Assembly (NCBI GenBank): GCA_016946835.1
Contig: JACVTC010000005.1
Span: forward strand, 2,342,501 to 2,406,500
DNA length: 64,000 nucleotides
Reading direction: 5' to 3'
Origin: Neocallimastix lanati (nom. inval.)
Lineage: Eukaryota; Neocallimastigomycota; Neocallimastigomycetes; Neocallimastigales; Neocallimastigaceae
In this document: positions 39,638-49,102 of the stretch, piece after piece
How positions within the stretch are numbered: the stretch's first letter is position 1
Layout of the letters: every line of letters starts with the position of its first letter
Translations under genes and position numbers: made by a program
The notes under the pieces: model-generated
What the model was told of the DNA's origin: nothing
Databases searched by the model: none
Seen by the model: only the letters and a program-made list of their open reading frames with translations

Positions 39638-41986
39638 TTATGATGCATCCACTAGTTCCGGATTTCTTTTTGTATAAGGCTCCAACTGGGAAACATGAAA
39701 TACCGGATGTAAATGTAGATTTTCTGGCAAATCCAAGCGGTAATTCATTCTCTCCCTCACTTCCAAAACTCTAAACGGCCCAAGATATTGTGAAGAAAGT
39801 TTTTTGGATGGCTCATTTGTAAAGTAATACCTTTTTAGCCATACAAAATCATTTACTTTGAATGAAGGTCCTGCAGCTTTCTTCGAATCTCCAAACTTCT
39901 TAAAATTTTCTTTAGCTTTTTGTAAGTGTCTCTTCAATGCTTCGAAATGTGAGGACCAATCCCTGGTTAAAGCGGAAGCATTATCCTTTAGAAGAACAGG
40001 AGGCAACTCTATAGTACAGGAAGGATTAAAGCCATAATTAGCAAAGAATGGTGATTTACCTATGGACTTATGCAGGGAGTTGTTATAGGCCATTTCACAT
40101 AAAGGAACATAATAACACCATTCATTCTGGGACGTTGAACAATAACATCGGAGATACTGCTCAATTACTGCATTTGCACGCTCAATTTGTCCATTGGATT
40201 GTTGATGGTGAGCTGTAGCAAGTCTTGGATTAGCGTTAATAGCAGAGCACAACGAAGTCCAAAATTCTGATGAAAATTGAGAACCATGGTCCGAAACAAT
40301 TATTTTAGGGAATCCATGGTAGCGAAAAACATTGAATAGAAGTATTTTGGCCGTCAGATCAGCGGAGGGAACATCAGAACAAGGGACAAGGTGAATCATT
40401 TTGGTCAGATGGTCAGCTACAACCATTAAACATGTACAATCTTGCGAGCTGGGAAGTGAAGTGATAAAGTCAACGCCAATTATTTCCCAAGGTCTACTGG
40501 GAACCGGTAAAGGTTGTATTTTACCATATGGCTTGTGTCTTCGGAGCTTATTTCTTCCACAAACATCGCATGAGGATATGTAATTCTTGATGTCTTTTTT
40601 CATATTTGGCCACCAATAATTTCTTCTTAATTTTTCAAAAGTTTTATCTACTCCTTGGTGACCATTAGTTGGATCATCATGATACATTTTCAATACCTTG
40701 GCCTTGAGTGAAGAAGGGACAATTATTCGGTTCTGAAAATGCAGAACCCCTTCGACGATGGTAAAAAGCAAACTTTTTACTTCATTTGACCTTGTTTTAA
40801 TTTTATTGAGTGTATCCTTACAGTATGTGTCAGACTTCTGTGCTTCAATTAAGGCTTTTAAGTTGTCAGAAGGTGCACAACAAAATATCTCTTCATCTAA
40901 CAGAGGATAACCTTCATTGGTCGAATCCTTGTTGACGTAATCAGGGCGTCTTGATAAAGAGTCAGGTTTACCACTCTTAATACCGGAGCGAAATGAAATC
41001 CTATAAGTGAACTTTGAGAGAAAGAGATTCCATCTAATTTGTCTTTGGTTTAATTTTTGAGGTTGCTTAAAATATAACAGATTTCTGTGATCTGTGACTA
41101 CTTGTACTGGAAATTTAGCACCTTCTAGGTGATGGCGCCAGGTTTCAAAAGCTACGATTATTGCAAGTAATTCCTTGTCATAAATAGTATAATTGATTTC
41201 AGCAGAAGACAAGGACCTAGAGTAGAAAGCAACCGGATGGAGTTTATTGTCTTTGTTACTAATTTGGGATAAAACACAACCAACAGCGAAATTGCTAGCG
41301 TCCGTTTCTACAAAGAATTCTTTCTCTGGATCTGGATAAACTAGGATTTCTTCCGTCGTAAAAGCTTCTTTGAGTTTGTTGAAAGCATTGTCTGCCCTAA
41401 CATCCCAAATGAAGGAAGAGTTCTTCTTCAAAAGCCGACGGAGAGGTTCAATGATCTCGGCAAAATTATTTATAAACTTCCTATAGAAGTTACAAAGTCC
41501 TAGAAACCCTTGGAGTTCTTTAATATTTTTTGGGATAGGCCAGTCGATAACAGCTTTAACCTTATTCCTGTCCATTGAAAGACCATTTACAGACACCACA
41601 AACCCTAAAAAAATAGTTTCTTTAACATGAAAATCACATTTTTCCAATTTCACGTAAAGACCATTTTTAATTAGAAGCGACAATATTTTACGAACATGTT
41701 GAATATGTTCGTCCAAACTTTTTGAATAAATTATTATATCATCCAAGTATACTTGAACAAATATGCCAATTGCATCAGATAAAACATCCTGGATGAATCT
41801 TTGAAACACCGAGGGGGCATTTCTTAGGCCAAAGGGCATTACTAGATATTCAAATTGGCCTAAAGGTGTTCTAAAAGCAGTTAAATATTCATGACCTTCT
41901 TTAACGCGGACAAGGTTATACGCAGATCGAAGGTCCAAACGAGTGAATATTACTGCCCCCTTAAACGATTCAATCAAGTCAACCAA
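39638..41986 (-). CDS. D2 Pol part: RT, RNase H, integrase (frameshifted from gag)
   Basis: 782 aa after the frameshift. RT motif A is intact (FTRLDLRSAYN near residue 19), MPFGLRNAPSVFQ follows, and YLDD is near 82. RNase H has VETDASNFAVGCVLSQ, TDHRNLLYF and PDSLSRRPDY. Integrase has an HHCC module (YHDDPTNGHQG, CDVCG) and core motifs GVDFITSLPS, VSDHGSQFSSEF and QQSNGQIERAN, with Glu 36 residues after the second Asp. A GPF module follows (YLGPFRVLE), ending HPVFHVSQLEPYTKR, without a chromodomain. The listed start lies within RT because the true N-terminus is in the 42073-43632 frame. Activity would need Gag-Pol in one frame. Confidence 0.92.
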   Translation of the reverse strand: MVDLIESFKGAVIFTRLDLRSAYNLVRVKEGHEYLTAFRTPLGQFEYLVMPFGLRNAPSVFQRFIQDVLSDAIGIFVQVYLDDIIIYSKSLDEHIQHVRKILSLLIKNGLYVKLEKCDFHVKETIFLGFVVSVNGLSMDRNKVKAVIDWPIPKNIKELQGFLGLCNFYRKFINNFAEIIEPLRRLLKKNSSFIWDVRADNAFNKLKEAFTTEEILVYPDPEKEFFVETDASNFAVGCVLSQISNKDNKLHPVAFYSRSLSSAEINYTIYDKELLAIIVAFETWRHHLEGAKFPVQVVTDHRNLLYFKQPQKLNQRQIRWNLFLSKFTYRISFRSGIKSGKPDSLSRRPDYVNKDSTNEGYPLLDEEIFCCAPSDNLKALIEAQKSDTYCKDTLNKIKTRSNEVKSLLFTIVEGVLHFQNRIIVPSSLKAKVLKMYHDDPTNGHQGVDKTFEKLRRNYWWPNMKKDIKNYISSCDVCGRNKLRRHKPYGKIQPLPVPSRPWEIIGVDFITSLPSSQDCTCLMVVADHLTKMIHLVPCSDVPSADLTAKILLFNVFRYHGFPKIIVSDHGSQFSSEFWTSLCSAINANPRLATAHHQQSNGQIERANAVIEQYLRCYCSTSQNEWCYYVPLCEMAYNNSLHKSIGKSPFFANYGFNPSCTIELPPVLLKDNASALTRDWSSHFEALKRHLQKAKENFKKFGDSKKAAGPSFKVNDFVWLKRYYFTNEPSKKLSSQYLGPFRVLEVRERMNYRLDLPENLHLHPVFHVSQLEPYTKRNPELVDAS

Positions 41987-42072
41987 TCTTGGGATAGGGT
42001 AGCTATTCCTAATTGTAATAGAATTTAATTTCCTATAATCAACGCAGAGTCGTAAGCTTCCATCTTGTATTT

Positions 42073-43632
42073 TTACAAACAGGACAGGGCACCAGCAGGT
42101 GATTTTGACTTCCTTATAAACCCCTTATCTAAATTTTCTTTTAAATAGTTTTTAAGAGCTTCCATTTCGACAATCGTAAGAGAGTACACAGGACCATAAT
42201 ATAATTGACCACCAGGGACTAGGTCAATTGATATATCATATTCACGATGTGGAGGCAATTTGTCTGCCTCTTTCTTTTCAAATACAATTTTCAAATCTTG
42301 ATAGTATATGTTGATAATTTCATCTTTATCAGTTTCATTTACTAAAGCGGCGCAAATATTTATATCAAAAAGTTCGTCACCAGATATTGAGTATGTTTCT
42401 GTTTTATCTTTTGATACATTGTTGTTTTCGTTGTTTGGCAAAATTGCAGCAGTAACATCTTTAGAGTGAAAAATGAATTTATTCCCTTTTGCTGAAGGGC
42501 AGTGATTTCCGCAGTGGTTCTCTAAAAAGTAAATCTTATTATTTTTGAAATCTACGTATGGCATATGAATACTCAACCAATCTCTTCCAAGGATGGCTGA
42601 TATTCCCTGAAGTTGTAAGGTAGCTACGTAGAATTCATAGCTTTCCTTGTGGTCCATGAAGGCAAGGCCTAATTTCTTCGTTACTTGTCTTATATTCATA
42701 CTTTTGTTGTTCGGTAACTGAATGTTCAATGGTGAAGACAAGGTAGATAATTGAATTCTGTTGGCGTTTACAAAGTCTCTACAGATGTAACTTCTTGCAG
42801 AACCAGAATCAATAAGGACGTTTATTTTCATTTTCTTTCCATTATTATTTAATATAAATGTAGTGGTCATTGAATTTGAGGTGTTTGGTGTATAGTTAGC
42901 CGAAAGGATGCTTTCTTTGTTTTGATTTTTTCTGAATTTCTTGTGTACTTTGTTGTTCTTGAATTCCTGTTTTGGATGCTCATCTCTTTTTCTTTTTTGC
43001 GACTTGTTGGTTGACTTATTTGTTTTGGCTAGGTTGTTAATATAACATTTTTTATCGATGCTGATGATTGAATTTGTTGCTTCAAAAAGAGTCTTTGGTC
43101 TTTCGATTTTATCGAACTCCAGACGAACCTCCTCAAGAAGGCCTCTCCGGATAAGGTCAATAAAAACATCGTCGTTCCAACCAATTCTTGACGCTAATCT
43201 TCTGAATTCAATAGTAAAGAAAGCTGCCTTTCCGAGGTGAAGCTGTTTAAGGTTCAAAAGTTCTTCAATTAAAACAAACCTTTGTTCCTTTGTATCTCCA
43301 AAATTTTCTAACAATAACCTCTTAAATTCCTCATAGGTGAGAGAATTAAGTGTTCCATCAGCCTTGAGAGATAATCCCCATTTTTTAGCTGGTCCATAAA
43401 GTTTGCTGATAACGAAAGCGTTTCTAAAGTCGTCACTTGGGAACGAATTGGCATGTTCATCAAAGAACAATTCACACTGTTCCGTTAGTTCGTTTAGATT
43501 AAGCTTTGTGTTGTCTTCATTGCGGGCCAACACACCGTTAGGTGAAAAAAACGTGGGAATAAATTCGGTAATTGCAGAAATTAATTTTGACGCTTCAGCT
43601 TCCTTAGTAGCTTCCATACTGATTGAATTCAT
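42073..43632 (-). CDS. D2 Gag-protease part, ends in RT by frameshift
   Basis: 519 aa. Residues 1-200 are the Tf1-like capsid domain (LTYEEFKRLLLENFGDTKEQ, then a LNLKQLHLGKAAFFTIEFRR stretch), followed by a basic region without CCHC (KRKRDEHPKQEFKNNKVHKK) and protease LIDSGSARSYICRDF near 272. The frame runs into the RT fingers (KGFIRKSKSPAGA) and then terminates falsely. The sister D3 has one more base at the equivalent of the G run 42087-42089, so a single base has been lost there. Because it is a short homopolymer, an assembly error is possible. Confidence 0.9.
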   Translation of the reverse strand: MNSISMEATKEAEASKLISAITEFIPTFFSPNGVLARNEDNTKLNLNELTEQCELFFDEHANSFPSDDFRNAFVISKLYGPAKKWGLSLKADGTLNSLTYEEFKRLLLENFGDTKEQRFVLIEELLNLKQLHLGKAAFFTIEFRRLASRIGWNDDVFIDLIRRGLLEEVRLEFDKIERPKTLFEATNSIISIDKKCYINNLAKTNKSTNKSQKRKRDEHPKQEFKNNKVHKKFRKNQNKESILSANYTPNTSNSMTTTFILNNNGKKMKINVLIDSGSARSYICRDFVNANRIQLSTLSSPLNIQLPNNKSMNIRQVTKKLGLAFMDHKESYEFYVATLQLQGISAILGRDWLSIHMPYVDFKNNKIYFLENHCGNHCPSAKGNKFIFHSKDVTAAILPNNENNNVSKDKTETYSISGDELFDINICAALVNETDKDEIINIYYQDLKIVFEKKEADKLPPHREYDISIDLVPGGQLYYGPVYSLTIVEMEALKNYLKENLDKGFIRKSKSPAGALSCL

Positions 43633-44285
43633 TAAAATACTAAATAGACTTTTTTAATATAATAGATCTTTAAAATATCTTTAATATATCTTTAATATAT
43701 CTTTAAAATATCTTTAAAATATCTTTAAAATATCTTTAAAATATGTATATAATTGTTAAATATAAATTATTTATATTAATAATAGAAATTTATAACTTCG
43801 GAGTCTAGAAGAACACTTCCAATATTTTAACAAAATTGAGCATTTCCGACCAATTTTCCAGAAGCCCCTGAGTTTGAGTGATAGTATGCGCTATACGACC
43901 AGCTTGCCTATTAATGGTGTCTTGTTGCCGCGCGCACCACGATTGCAATCTGTTTACCATTAAAACAGACCAGTTCAGAGCCTCCCGCACAGCTTGTCGT
44001 GAAGGGTAAACTTAATCCGGAAATCACTCAGTTACAAGACTCAGGCTACTCCTGCTTCTAAAGTTCGTACTAATTCTCATTATATTGTTTATTTTTGGAA
44101 ATAACTTCTAGAATCCTTTATTATAAATTAATATTATTAAATATAAAAAATTTAATTGTTAGTATAATTTATAGTATATAATTTACGTATTTATTATTAT
44201 TGTTATTGTTATAATTATTTTATTTAATAATATAATTTTACTATCTACTAGTATATACAATTTAATTTATATAATTATAATTTAC

Positions 44286-44337
<52 letters not shown>

Positions 44338-44372
44338 TTATTATTTTATTTATTTATCTGATTGGAAAAAAT

Positions 44373-44418
<46 letters not shown>

Positions 44419-44513
44419 TATCTATTTATTTATTTGATCGAATAAAATAATTTAATTTTTTTTTTTTTTACTTTTGTACTACAATATCATAATACAATTA
44501 ACTAATTATCTAG
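43633..44513 (-). other. D2 leader with a GC-richer conserved segment
   Basis: About 880 bp between gag and primer site. A segment at about 43836-44090 is far less AT-rich than its surroundings and aligns with 62888-63155 in the leader of D3 (shared CTTGCCTATTA, CACGATTGCAA, AACTTAATCCGGAAA, CTGCTTCTAA). In D2 it contains a 61-codon frame starting with GTG (43990-43805). The matching frame in D3 is shifted upstream but agrees downstream at LQSWC..R..DT.NRQA and LLEN..EML. Two long T runs (about 44291-44335, 44377-44413) are poly(A) in sense. It could be a packaging or translation element, or a decayed small exon. Confidence 0.65.
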
Positions 44514-44525
44514 AAGAGTTATTAT
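44514..44525 (-). promoter_or_regulatory. D2 primer site, complementary to own mRNA 5' end
   Basis: Sense ATAATAACTCTT directly after the 5' LTR. It is a perfect 12-nt complement of AAGAGTTATTAT in the R region (plus-strand 44838-44849), which begins 35 nt after TATAAATA. D1 has the same arrangement although the rest of the two LTRs has diverged. Confidence 0.75.
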
Positions 44526-45276
44526 TGTAATAATTTCTATAAATTATAGAAATTATTATTTATAATTAATATTAACTAACTATTAATATTAAAAAAAATT
44601 AAAATAAAAATAAGAATTAAATACTTATCTTTAAAATAGAGTTTATTATAAGAAAATATAATAGACCTTGAATATGAAAAGAGAAAATAAAATATGTTTT
44701 TTTAAAAGAACTTTATTAATCTATTTAATTATTAAATATTTTATTATTTTTTTTTTTTTTTTTGATAAATTTTAAAATAACTATTTTATATTAATTGAAA
44801 TCTTAATATCGTTTATTGTTATTATATTTTTCTTAAAATAATAACTCTTGATTTTCTAAAGACGAAAATCAACAGCTATTTATATTTTTACAAAAATAAA
44901 TGTATTTTTCTAATCTTAACAATGATTCTTTCCAGAAAAAGATTAGAAGAAAAAACTGGAAAGATTTTTGATCAATAATCTATACTTATTGATCATCGTG
45001 TTATTAAATAAAACCAATTATAATTAATCGGAAAAACTTTAATAACCGATTTTAATAACTAAAAGAATTAAAAAGAAAAAAGGATAAAAAAGAGAAGGAT
45101 AAAATAATGCATAAGTTATATTAAATACATTTTTTCATATAACAATTAATACATTAATTGGTATAATTGTTTTTAAATGAAATAAATTTTTTTTTTTAAA
45201 GAATAATAATTATGAAATAATTATTAATTAATAAGAAATAGAAATAAATTATAAAAATTTATATCAATTTCTTACA
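44526..45276 (-). repeat. D2 5' LTR
   Basis: 751 bp with TGTAATAA...TTCTTACA in plus direction. It has the same stem-loops as the 3' LTR (about 44926-45045), TATAAATA at 44884-44877 and the R-region segment 44849-44838. Confidence 0.9.
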
Positions 45277-46240
45277 CATATATCTGATTTATACCTAATA
45301 TTCTTAATCTACAAAAATTAAATTTTGTAGAAGTGAATAAAAGGATAAATACTGAATAAAATTGATTTAAGAAATTTAAAAAAAAATAAATATGTTTTAT
45401 TATTAAACACAAAAATGTTTTATTAAAAAAATTTATTTTTATTTTAATATTAATCTTTATTTATTTAATAATTAATTTTGTTAAAACTAATAAAATAATA
45501 AAATGAAATATTTATTATTTATACTAATTTATTTTAAATTTTAATAATAAAATTGATTATTAATAACTAATAAAATATATAATAATTTATCAAAATAATT
45601 AATAATCATAAAAAATTGATTATTAAAAACTAATAAAATATCTATAATAATTTATTAAATAATTAATAATAAAGAATAATTTATAAGAAATATTTACATG
45701 TTTTTATATTTTTCTTTGATTTTAAACTATTTACATTAAAAATAATAAAATTAATAAAAGAGAAATAAAGAATAATTTATTATTAAATTAAACAATATTT
45801 ACAATTAAAATGTTAATAAAGATGAGTTTTAAAATGTTATTTTAATTACAATTTGTTTATAAAAGTTGAGTTATAAAATAAATAAAATAATCATTATTTT
45901 AAATAAAAGTAACTTAAAAAATTATTTAACTATTTAATTTTAATTTTGCGATGTTTATAAGTTTGTTTATTTGTTATTTATAATTTATTAAATATGTTTA
46001 TTATTTTGTTTATTTGTAGTTTTAGAAAAATATTATTTATTAATTTATTTTAGTTTTTTAATTAAAATTATTAATGATTAATTAATTTATTATTATTTTA
46101 TTTTAATTATTTTTATTTAATTAAATTTTCTTTAATATGGATTTAATTTTTTTTTATAAAATGGATTAATTTTTTGGTTAAGTTAGACAAGAATTTGTTT
46201 TTTATTATTTATTTTAATTTAATAATTTTGTTATTTATCA
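45277..46240 (-). repeat. Element C 3' LTR (main part)
   Basis: Ends TTATTTATCA at 46240 in the plus direction. It shares ACACAAAAATGTT and AGAAATATTTACATG (extending into TTTTTATATTTTTCTTT) with the 5' LTR 49103-49777. Its missing first 47 bp (TGAAGTGTTGATTTATAATC...) lie at 38791-38837 on the other side of inserted D2. Strong divergence from its partner indicates age. Confidence 0.7.
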
Positions 46241-46261
46241 ATTTCTCGGCCCTTAAGAGTC

Positions 46262-46280
46262 AACTTCGTCCCTTGAAGTT
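46262..46280 (-). promoter_or_regulatory. Conserved hairpin before polypurine tract (element C)
   Basis: Sense AACTTC-AAGGGAC-GAAGTT. The loop equals that of A, A2 and B, and the terminal stem pair has changed from G-C to A-T on both sides. The polypurine-like AAGGGCCGAG follows at 46241-46258. Confidence 0.7.
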
Positions 46281-46309
46281 GTATCATTTTCTTGTAGTAC
46301 ATAAGGAAA

Positions 46310-46371
46310 AAAACATTTTTATATATGAACATTTCTTTTAAGGAGTTTTCCTGTTTGTGGATCTTCAAGAA
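46310..46371 (-). pseudogene. Element C integrase C-terminal tail
   Basis: A short readable stretch LVLEDPQTGKLLKRNVHI matches the extreme C-terminus of A integrase (VTVCDPTTGELAERNIHL). It lies right after the RNase H remnant but in another frame, so nearly the whole integrase has been deleted. Confidence 0.6.
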
Positions 46372-47095
46372 CTAAAGTGTTGTTTCAGAGTCTTTTGATG
46401 ATAGTCTTGAAAGTGCATCATCGAAAAGATTTCTTTTTCTTTTTTGATAAACTAGGTTGGTTTTGTATTTATTGAATTCTTCTATCCAACGAGCATGTCT
46501 ATTGTTGTTAGGAATATTTTTCTTGAGCAAACCTAAAAGTGACTTATAATCAGTTATAAATTTTATTGGTTTGTTATTGTTGATTGACAATGTCCTACTT
46601 AAACAACAAATTGGGTGTTCTAATTTGTCTTCCTCCTTTTGCAAAAGAGTACTTCCGATACCTTTATTCTTTTCTATTATTATTGCATTACACATAGGCG
46701 TCTTTAAAGAAGTATGGTTATTATATATTTCAGTTATTCTTTTAATTCCTTTTTTTGTTTTTTGATATAAGCAATCATCATCTGGATCAATGTAGAGTCT
46801 GTACTTCTTTTGTATACCTCTTCCTAATATAATATTAAAGAATGGATTTGTATAATCTATTATATAAAATTTCTCATTCACAGTTAAGTTATTATTTATA
46901 GTTAATTTTAAATTAATATAAGAATTAGTATGGAGTATTGTACCATCGGCAATTGTAATAGTTTCAGAAAGGTCACAATTATTAATGATTACATTTTCTA
47001 GTTCTTCAAGTGAATTTTTAGTTATGATGTTAACATTTGCATCTGTGTCGAAAAGTATTTTGACTGATTTGTTTCCTATTTTTCCGCATAATATA
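46372..47095 (-). pseudogene. Element C protease fused to RNase H remnant (RT deleted)
   Basis: One frame runs from about 47095. The protease has LFDTDANVNIITKNSL (A and B have LDTCASVNxITRSAL) and a FNIILGRGIQKKYRLYIDP flap region, then DDDCLYQKTKKGIKRIT, which corresponds to the end of A's protease domain. It jumps directly to RNase H (STLLQKEEDKLEHPICCLSRT, FITDYKSLLGLL, FDDALSRL). The entire RT palm, fingers and thumb are missing. The first RNase H Asp motif (TDASRDG) reads EKNKGIG and is lost. Not enzymatically functional. The nominal start at 46881 is a GTG inside the protease. Confidence 0.75.
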
Positions 47096-47102
47096 GGAAT
47101 AT

Positions 47103-47434
47103 TTAAATTTTGAATGGAATAAAGTATTTTGTTATTTTGTTATTTTCATTCTGGTTGGAGTATTCTTCTTCATTATCATCTATATCCATGGCTCTTCTTC
47201 TTTTGTCTCTAATTTCTCTTTTTTGTTGTTTTACTATTTTAATTTTGGGTTGGTTTAATATTGAAGGTTTAATAATTGATTTATTTGATAATTTTATTTT
47301 GTTTTTATTCAATTGATTTGAAGTTGTAATCTTTTTTTTTTGTGCGGCATTAATTGTGTATATGTTATTGTTATTATTGGAATTTATTGTATTTGCAATT
47401 TTATTTATATTGGGAGATTGCGTACTCCCATTAT
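47103..47434 (-). pseudogene. Element C gag-pol linker in the -1 frame
   Basis: The -1 frame stays open from the gag slip site (FKINNGSTQSPNINK...) through a basic linker (KQQKREIRDKRRRAMDIDD) to ITKYFIPFKI, where it stops. The protease continues in another frame within a few codons, so a small indel near 47095-47110 breaks pol. Confidence 0.65.
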
Positions 47435-48370
47435 TTATTTTAAACGTTCATCATTTTGTTCAGATTCTGGGCAGTCAACTTCATTATGTCCGATCCTCAT
47501 ACAATTTACGCAAAAATTAATTTTTAAGTCGGTGAGCTTTTGTGTTATTTCTTTTATTTCTTCATCATTTATGCTTTGTTTTGCATTATTTCTATTATTA
47601 GTAGTATTTTTATTTAATTGTTCTTTATATTGATAATAATTATTGTACTTATTATAGGATTTATTATTATAAAAATTTTTATTTTGATATCCATACGTTG
47701 AACTATTAGCATTATTATTATTTCCTTCCTTATTTTTATTATATGGAGAATAAAAATTAATATAAGAACTTTCGGATTGCCTTTTTGTAGAATTATGGCT
47801 AGTAGTTTTCTCTTTTGAAGGATTTTTATTTTTATTTTCTTTAATAAGGTTCATAATCTTTTCTTTCTTCGAAGTGATTTTCTGAGCTTCTTCTAAGGTA
47901 GTTGGTTCTTCCTCCATTAAGCTTTCGTATATTTTATTCCAATTACGAAAAGCATTTATATAATAAGATGTTACGATAACATCTGAGATTACCACAGTTT
48001 TACTTATTTGGTTTAGCAATTCAGAGAATCGTATGTCAAAGTCTGTAATTGTTTCATCTTTACGTATAGTAATAGATGAAAGTTCCAGAAGTCTGGAATT
48101 CTTTGACGCAGTTTTCTTATAATACTTTGCTAAATTTGTTAATATAGTATCATATTCATCTGGTATTTTTTTATTTAGAGAATTATAAACTATTGTCCTT
48201 GCAACACCATCTGTTATTGCAATTAAATAATCTATTTTCTCTCTTTCTTCGCTTACTTTAAAAGTAAGACACCAATGTTCGAATGCAAACTTCCATTCAT
48301 CGAATGCAATTTTTGTTTTTCCGAGAATGGGAAGTCTGTTGAACGTTATTAATTTTATTTGATTTTCCAT
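47435..48370 (-). CDS. gag: Element C Gag (CCHC type), intact
   Basis: 311 aa. The N-terminal ~170 residues form a retrotransposon Gag-like helical domain (FDEWKFAFEHWCLTFKVSEE, LAKYYKKTASKNSRLLELSS, then TIRKDETITDFDIRFSELL). A Lys/Asn/Tyr-rich low-complexity region at about 175-265 is followed by a CCHC zinc knuckle at 287-300 (CVNCMRIGHNEVDC). It ends CGT-TTA-AAA-TAA, where TTTAAAA is a -1 slip heptamer. Gag is the only intact ORF of this element while pol is gutted, which is the pattern of gag-retaining non-autonomous elements. It is clearly distinct in sequence from A and B Gag. Confidence 0.88.
   Translation of the reverse strand: MENQIKLITFNRLPILGKTKIAFDEWKFAFEHWCLTFKVSEEREKIDYLIAITDGVARTIVYNSLNKKIPDEYDTILTNLAKYYKKTASKNSRLLELSSITIRKDETITDFDIRFSELLNQISKTVVISDVIVTSYYINAFRNWNKIYESLMEEEPTTLEEAQKITSKKEKIMNLIKENKNKNPSKEKTTSHNSTKRQSESSYINFYSPYNKNKEGNNNNANSSTYGYQNKNFYNNKSYNKYNNYYQYKEQLNKNTTNNRNNAKQSINDEEIKEITQKLTDLKINFCVNCMRIGHNEVDCPESEQNDERLK
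47438..47444 (-). promoter_or_regulatory. -1 frameshift heptamer (element C)
   Basis: Sense T-TTA-AAA immediately before the gag stop TAA. It is the third independent version of this junction, after TTTAAAC in A/A2 and B. The -1 frame downstream is open for ~110 codons. Confidence 0.7.
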
Positions 48371-48716
48371 TTTTTTTTTTTTTTTTTTTTTTTTTATATT
48401 ATTATATTTTTATTTTATTTTATTTTACTTATATACGTTACTTTATTGTATCACTATATATGTATATTTTTTTTTTTTTTTAATTTTTTTTTTTTTTTTT
48501 TTTATTTTTTTTATATATATATATATATTATTTACTTATATTATTTCTATTATTTTACTTATTTATATTTATATTATTTAACTTATTTATATTATTTAAC
48601 TTATTTTATTATTTTCTTCATTTAATATATATTATCTTTTCTTTGTTTTATATATAAACTAAGATTAATTTTTAATATCTAAAAATTATATATTATTACT
48701 AGTTCTATAATGGTTA

Positions 48717-48786
<70 letters not shown>

Positions 48787-49086
48787 TAATAATAATTAAT
48801 TATAATTTAATTTACTATATTTTTATTAATAGTGTAACTTATAATTTTTTTTTTAAAATAATTATATCAATAATTTTTAAATTAATTATTACATTAATCT
48901 ATTTTAATTAATTTCTGCTAAATCTTTTATAACTATGATTTAATGGTTTTCTTTTATTTATTATTAATTTTCACTTAAGTATTTTACCTCATTGGGTTTT
49001 AAATAAGAATAACTTTAATTACCTCATTGGGTTTTATTTTTTTTTTATAGAATAAAGAATTCTACTTACCTCACCGGGCTTAGTTA
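48371..49086 (-). other. Element C leader
   Basis: Non-coding. Long T runs and (TA)n in the plus strand (poly(A) in sense), e.g. 48749-48784. Near the primer site three copies of a motif TTACCTCA(T/C)(T/C)GGG(T/C)TT lie at about 48985, 49019 and 49068. In sense they read AA(A/G)CCC(A/G)(A/G)TGAGGTAA, and the first, GAGGTAAGTA, resembles a 5' splice site. Confidence 0.5.
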
Positions 49087-49099
49087 GGATTCTCCACCA
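49087..49099 (-). promoter_or_regulatory. Element C primer binding site
   Basis: Sense TGGTGGAGAATCC, 3 nt after the LTR, identical to A and A2 for exactly these 13 bases and different afterwards. Confidence 0.75.
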
Positions 49100-49102
49100 G
49101 TT

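Larger units (their letters stand above)
38838..45276 (-). mobile_element. Element D2: Tf1-like Ty3/Gypsy retrotransposon, one frameshift
   Basis: In sense order: 5' LTR 45276-44526, self-complementary primer site 44525-44514, ~880-bp leader, gag-pol 43632-39638 in one frame except for a 1-nt shift, polypurine tract, 3' LTR 39627-38838. It is inserted 47 bp inside the 3' LTR of element C; flanks AATAT/CATAT are an imperfect target duplication. RT, RNase H and integrase motifs are intact, so the single missing base at 42087-42089 is the only lesion seen. Confidence 0.93.

Noticed and set aside
43805-43990. 61-codon GTG-start ORF in D2's leader as a definite extra gene
   Set aside because: Partly matched peptide blocks exist in D3 but the frame is shifted there and most differing codons change the amino acid; kept only as an open possibility in the leader entry.
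48359-48625. 88-codon Phe/Tyr-rich plus-strand ORF
   Set aside because: Translation of poly(T) and TTTATATTATT runs in element C's leader.
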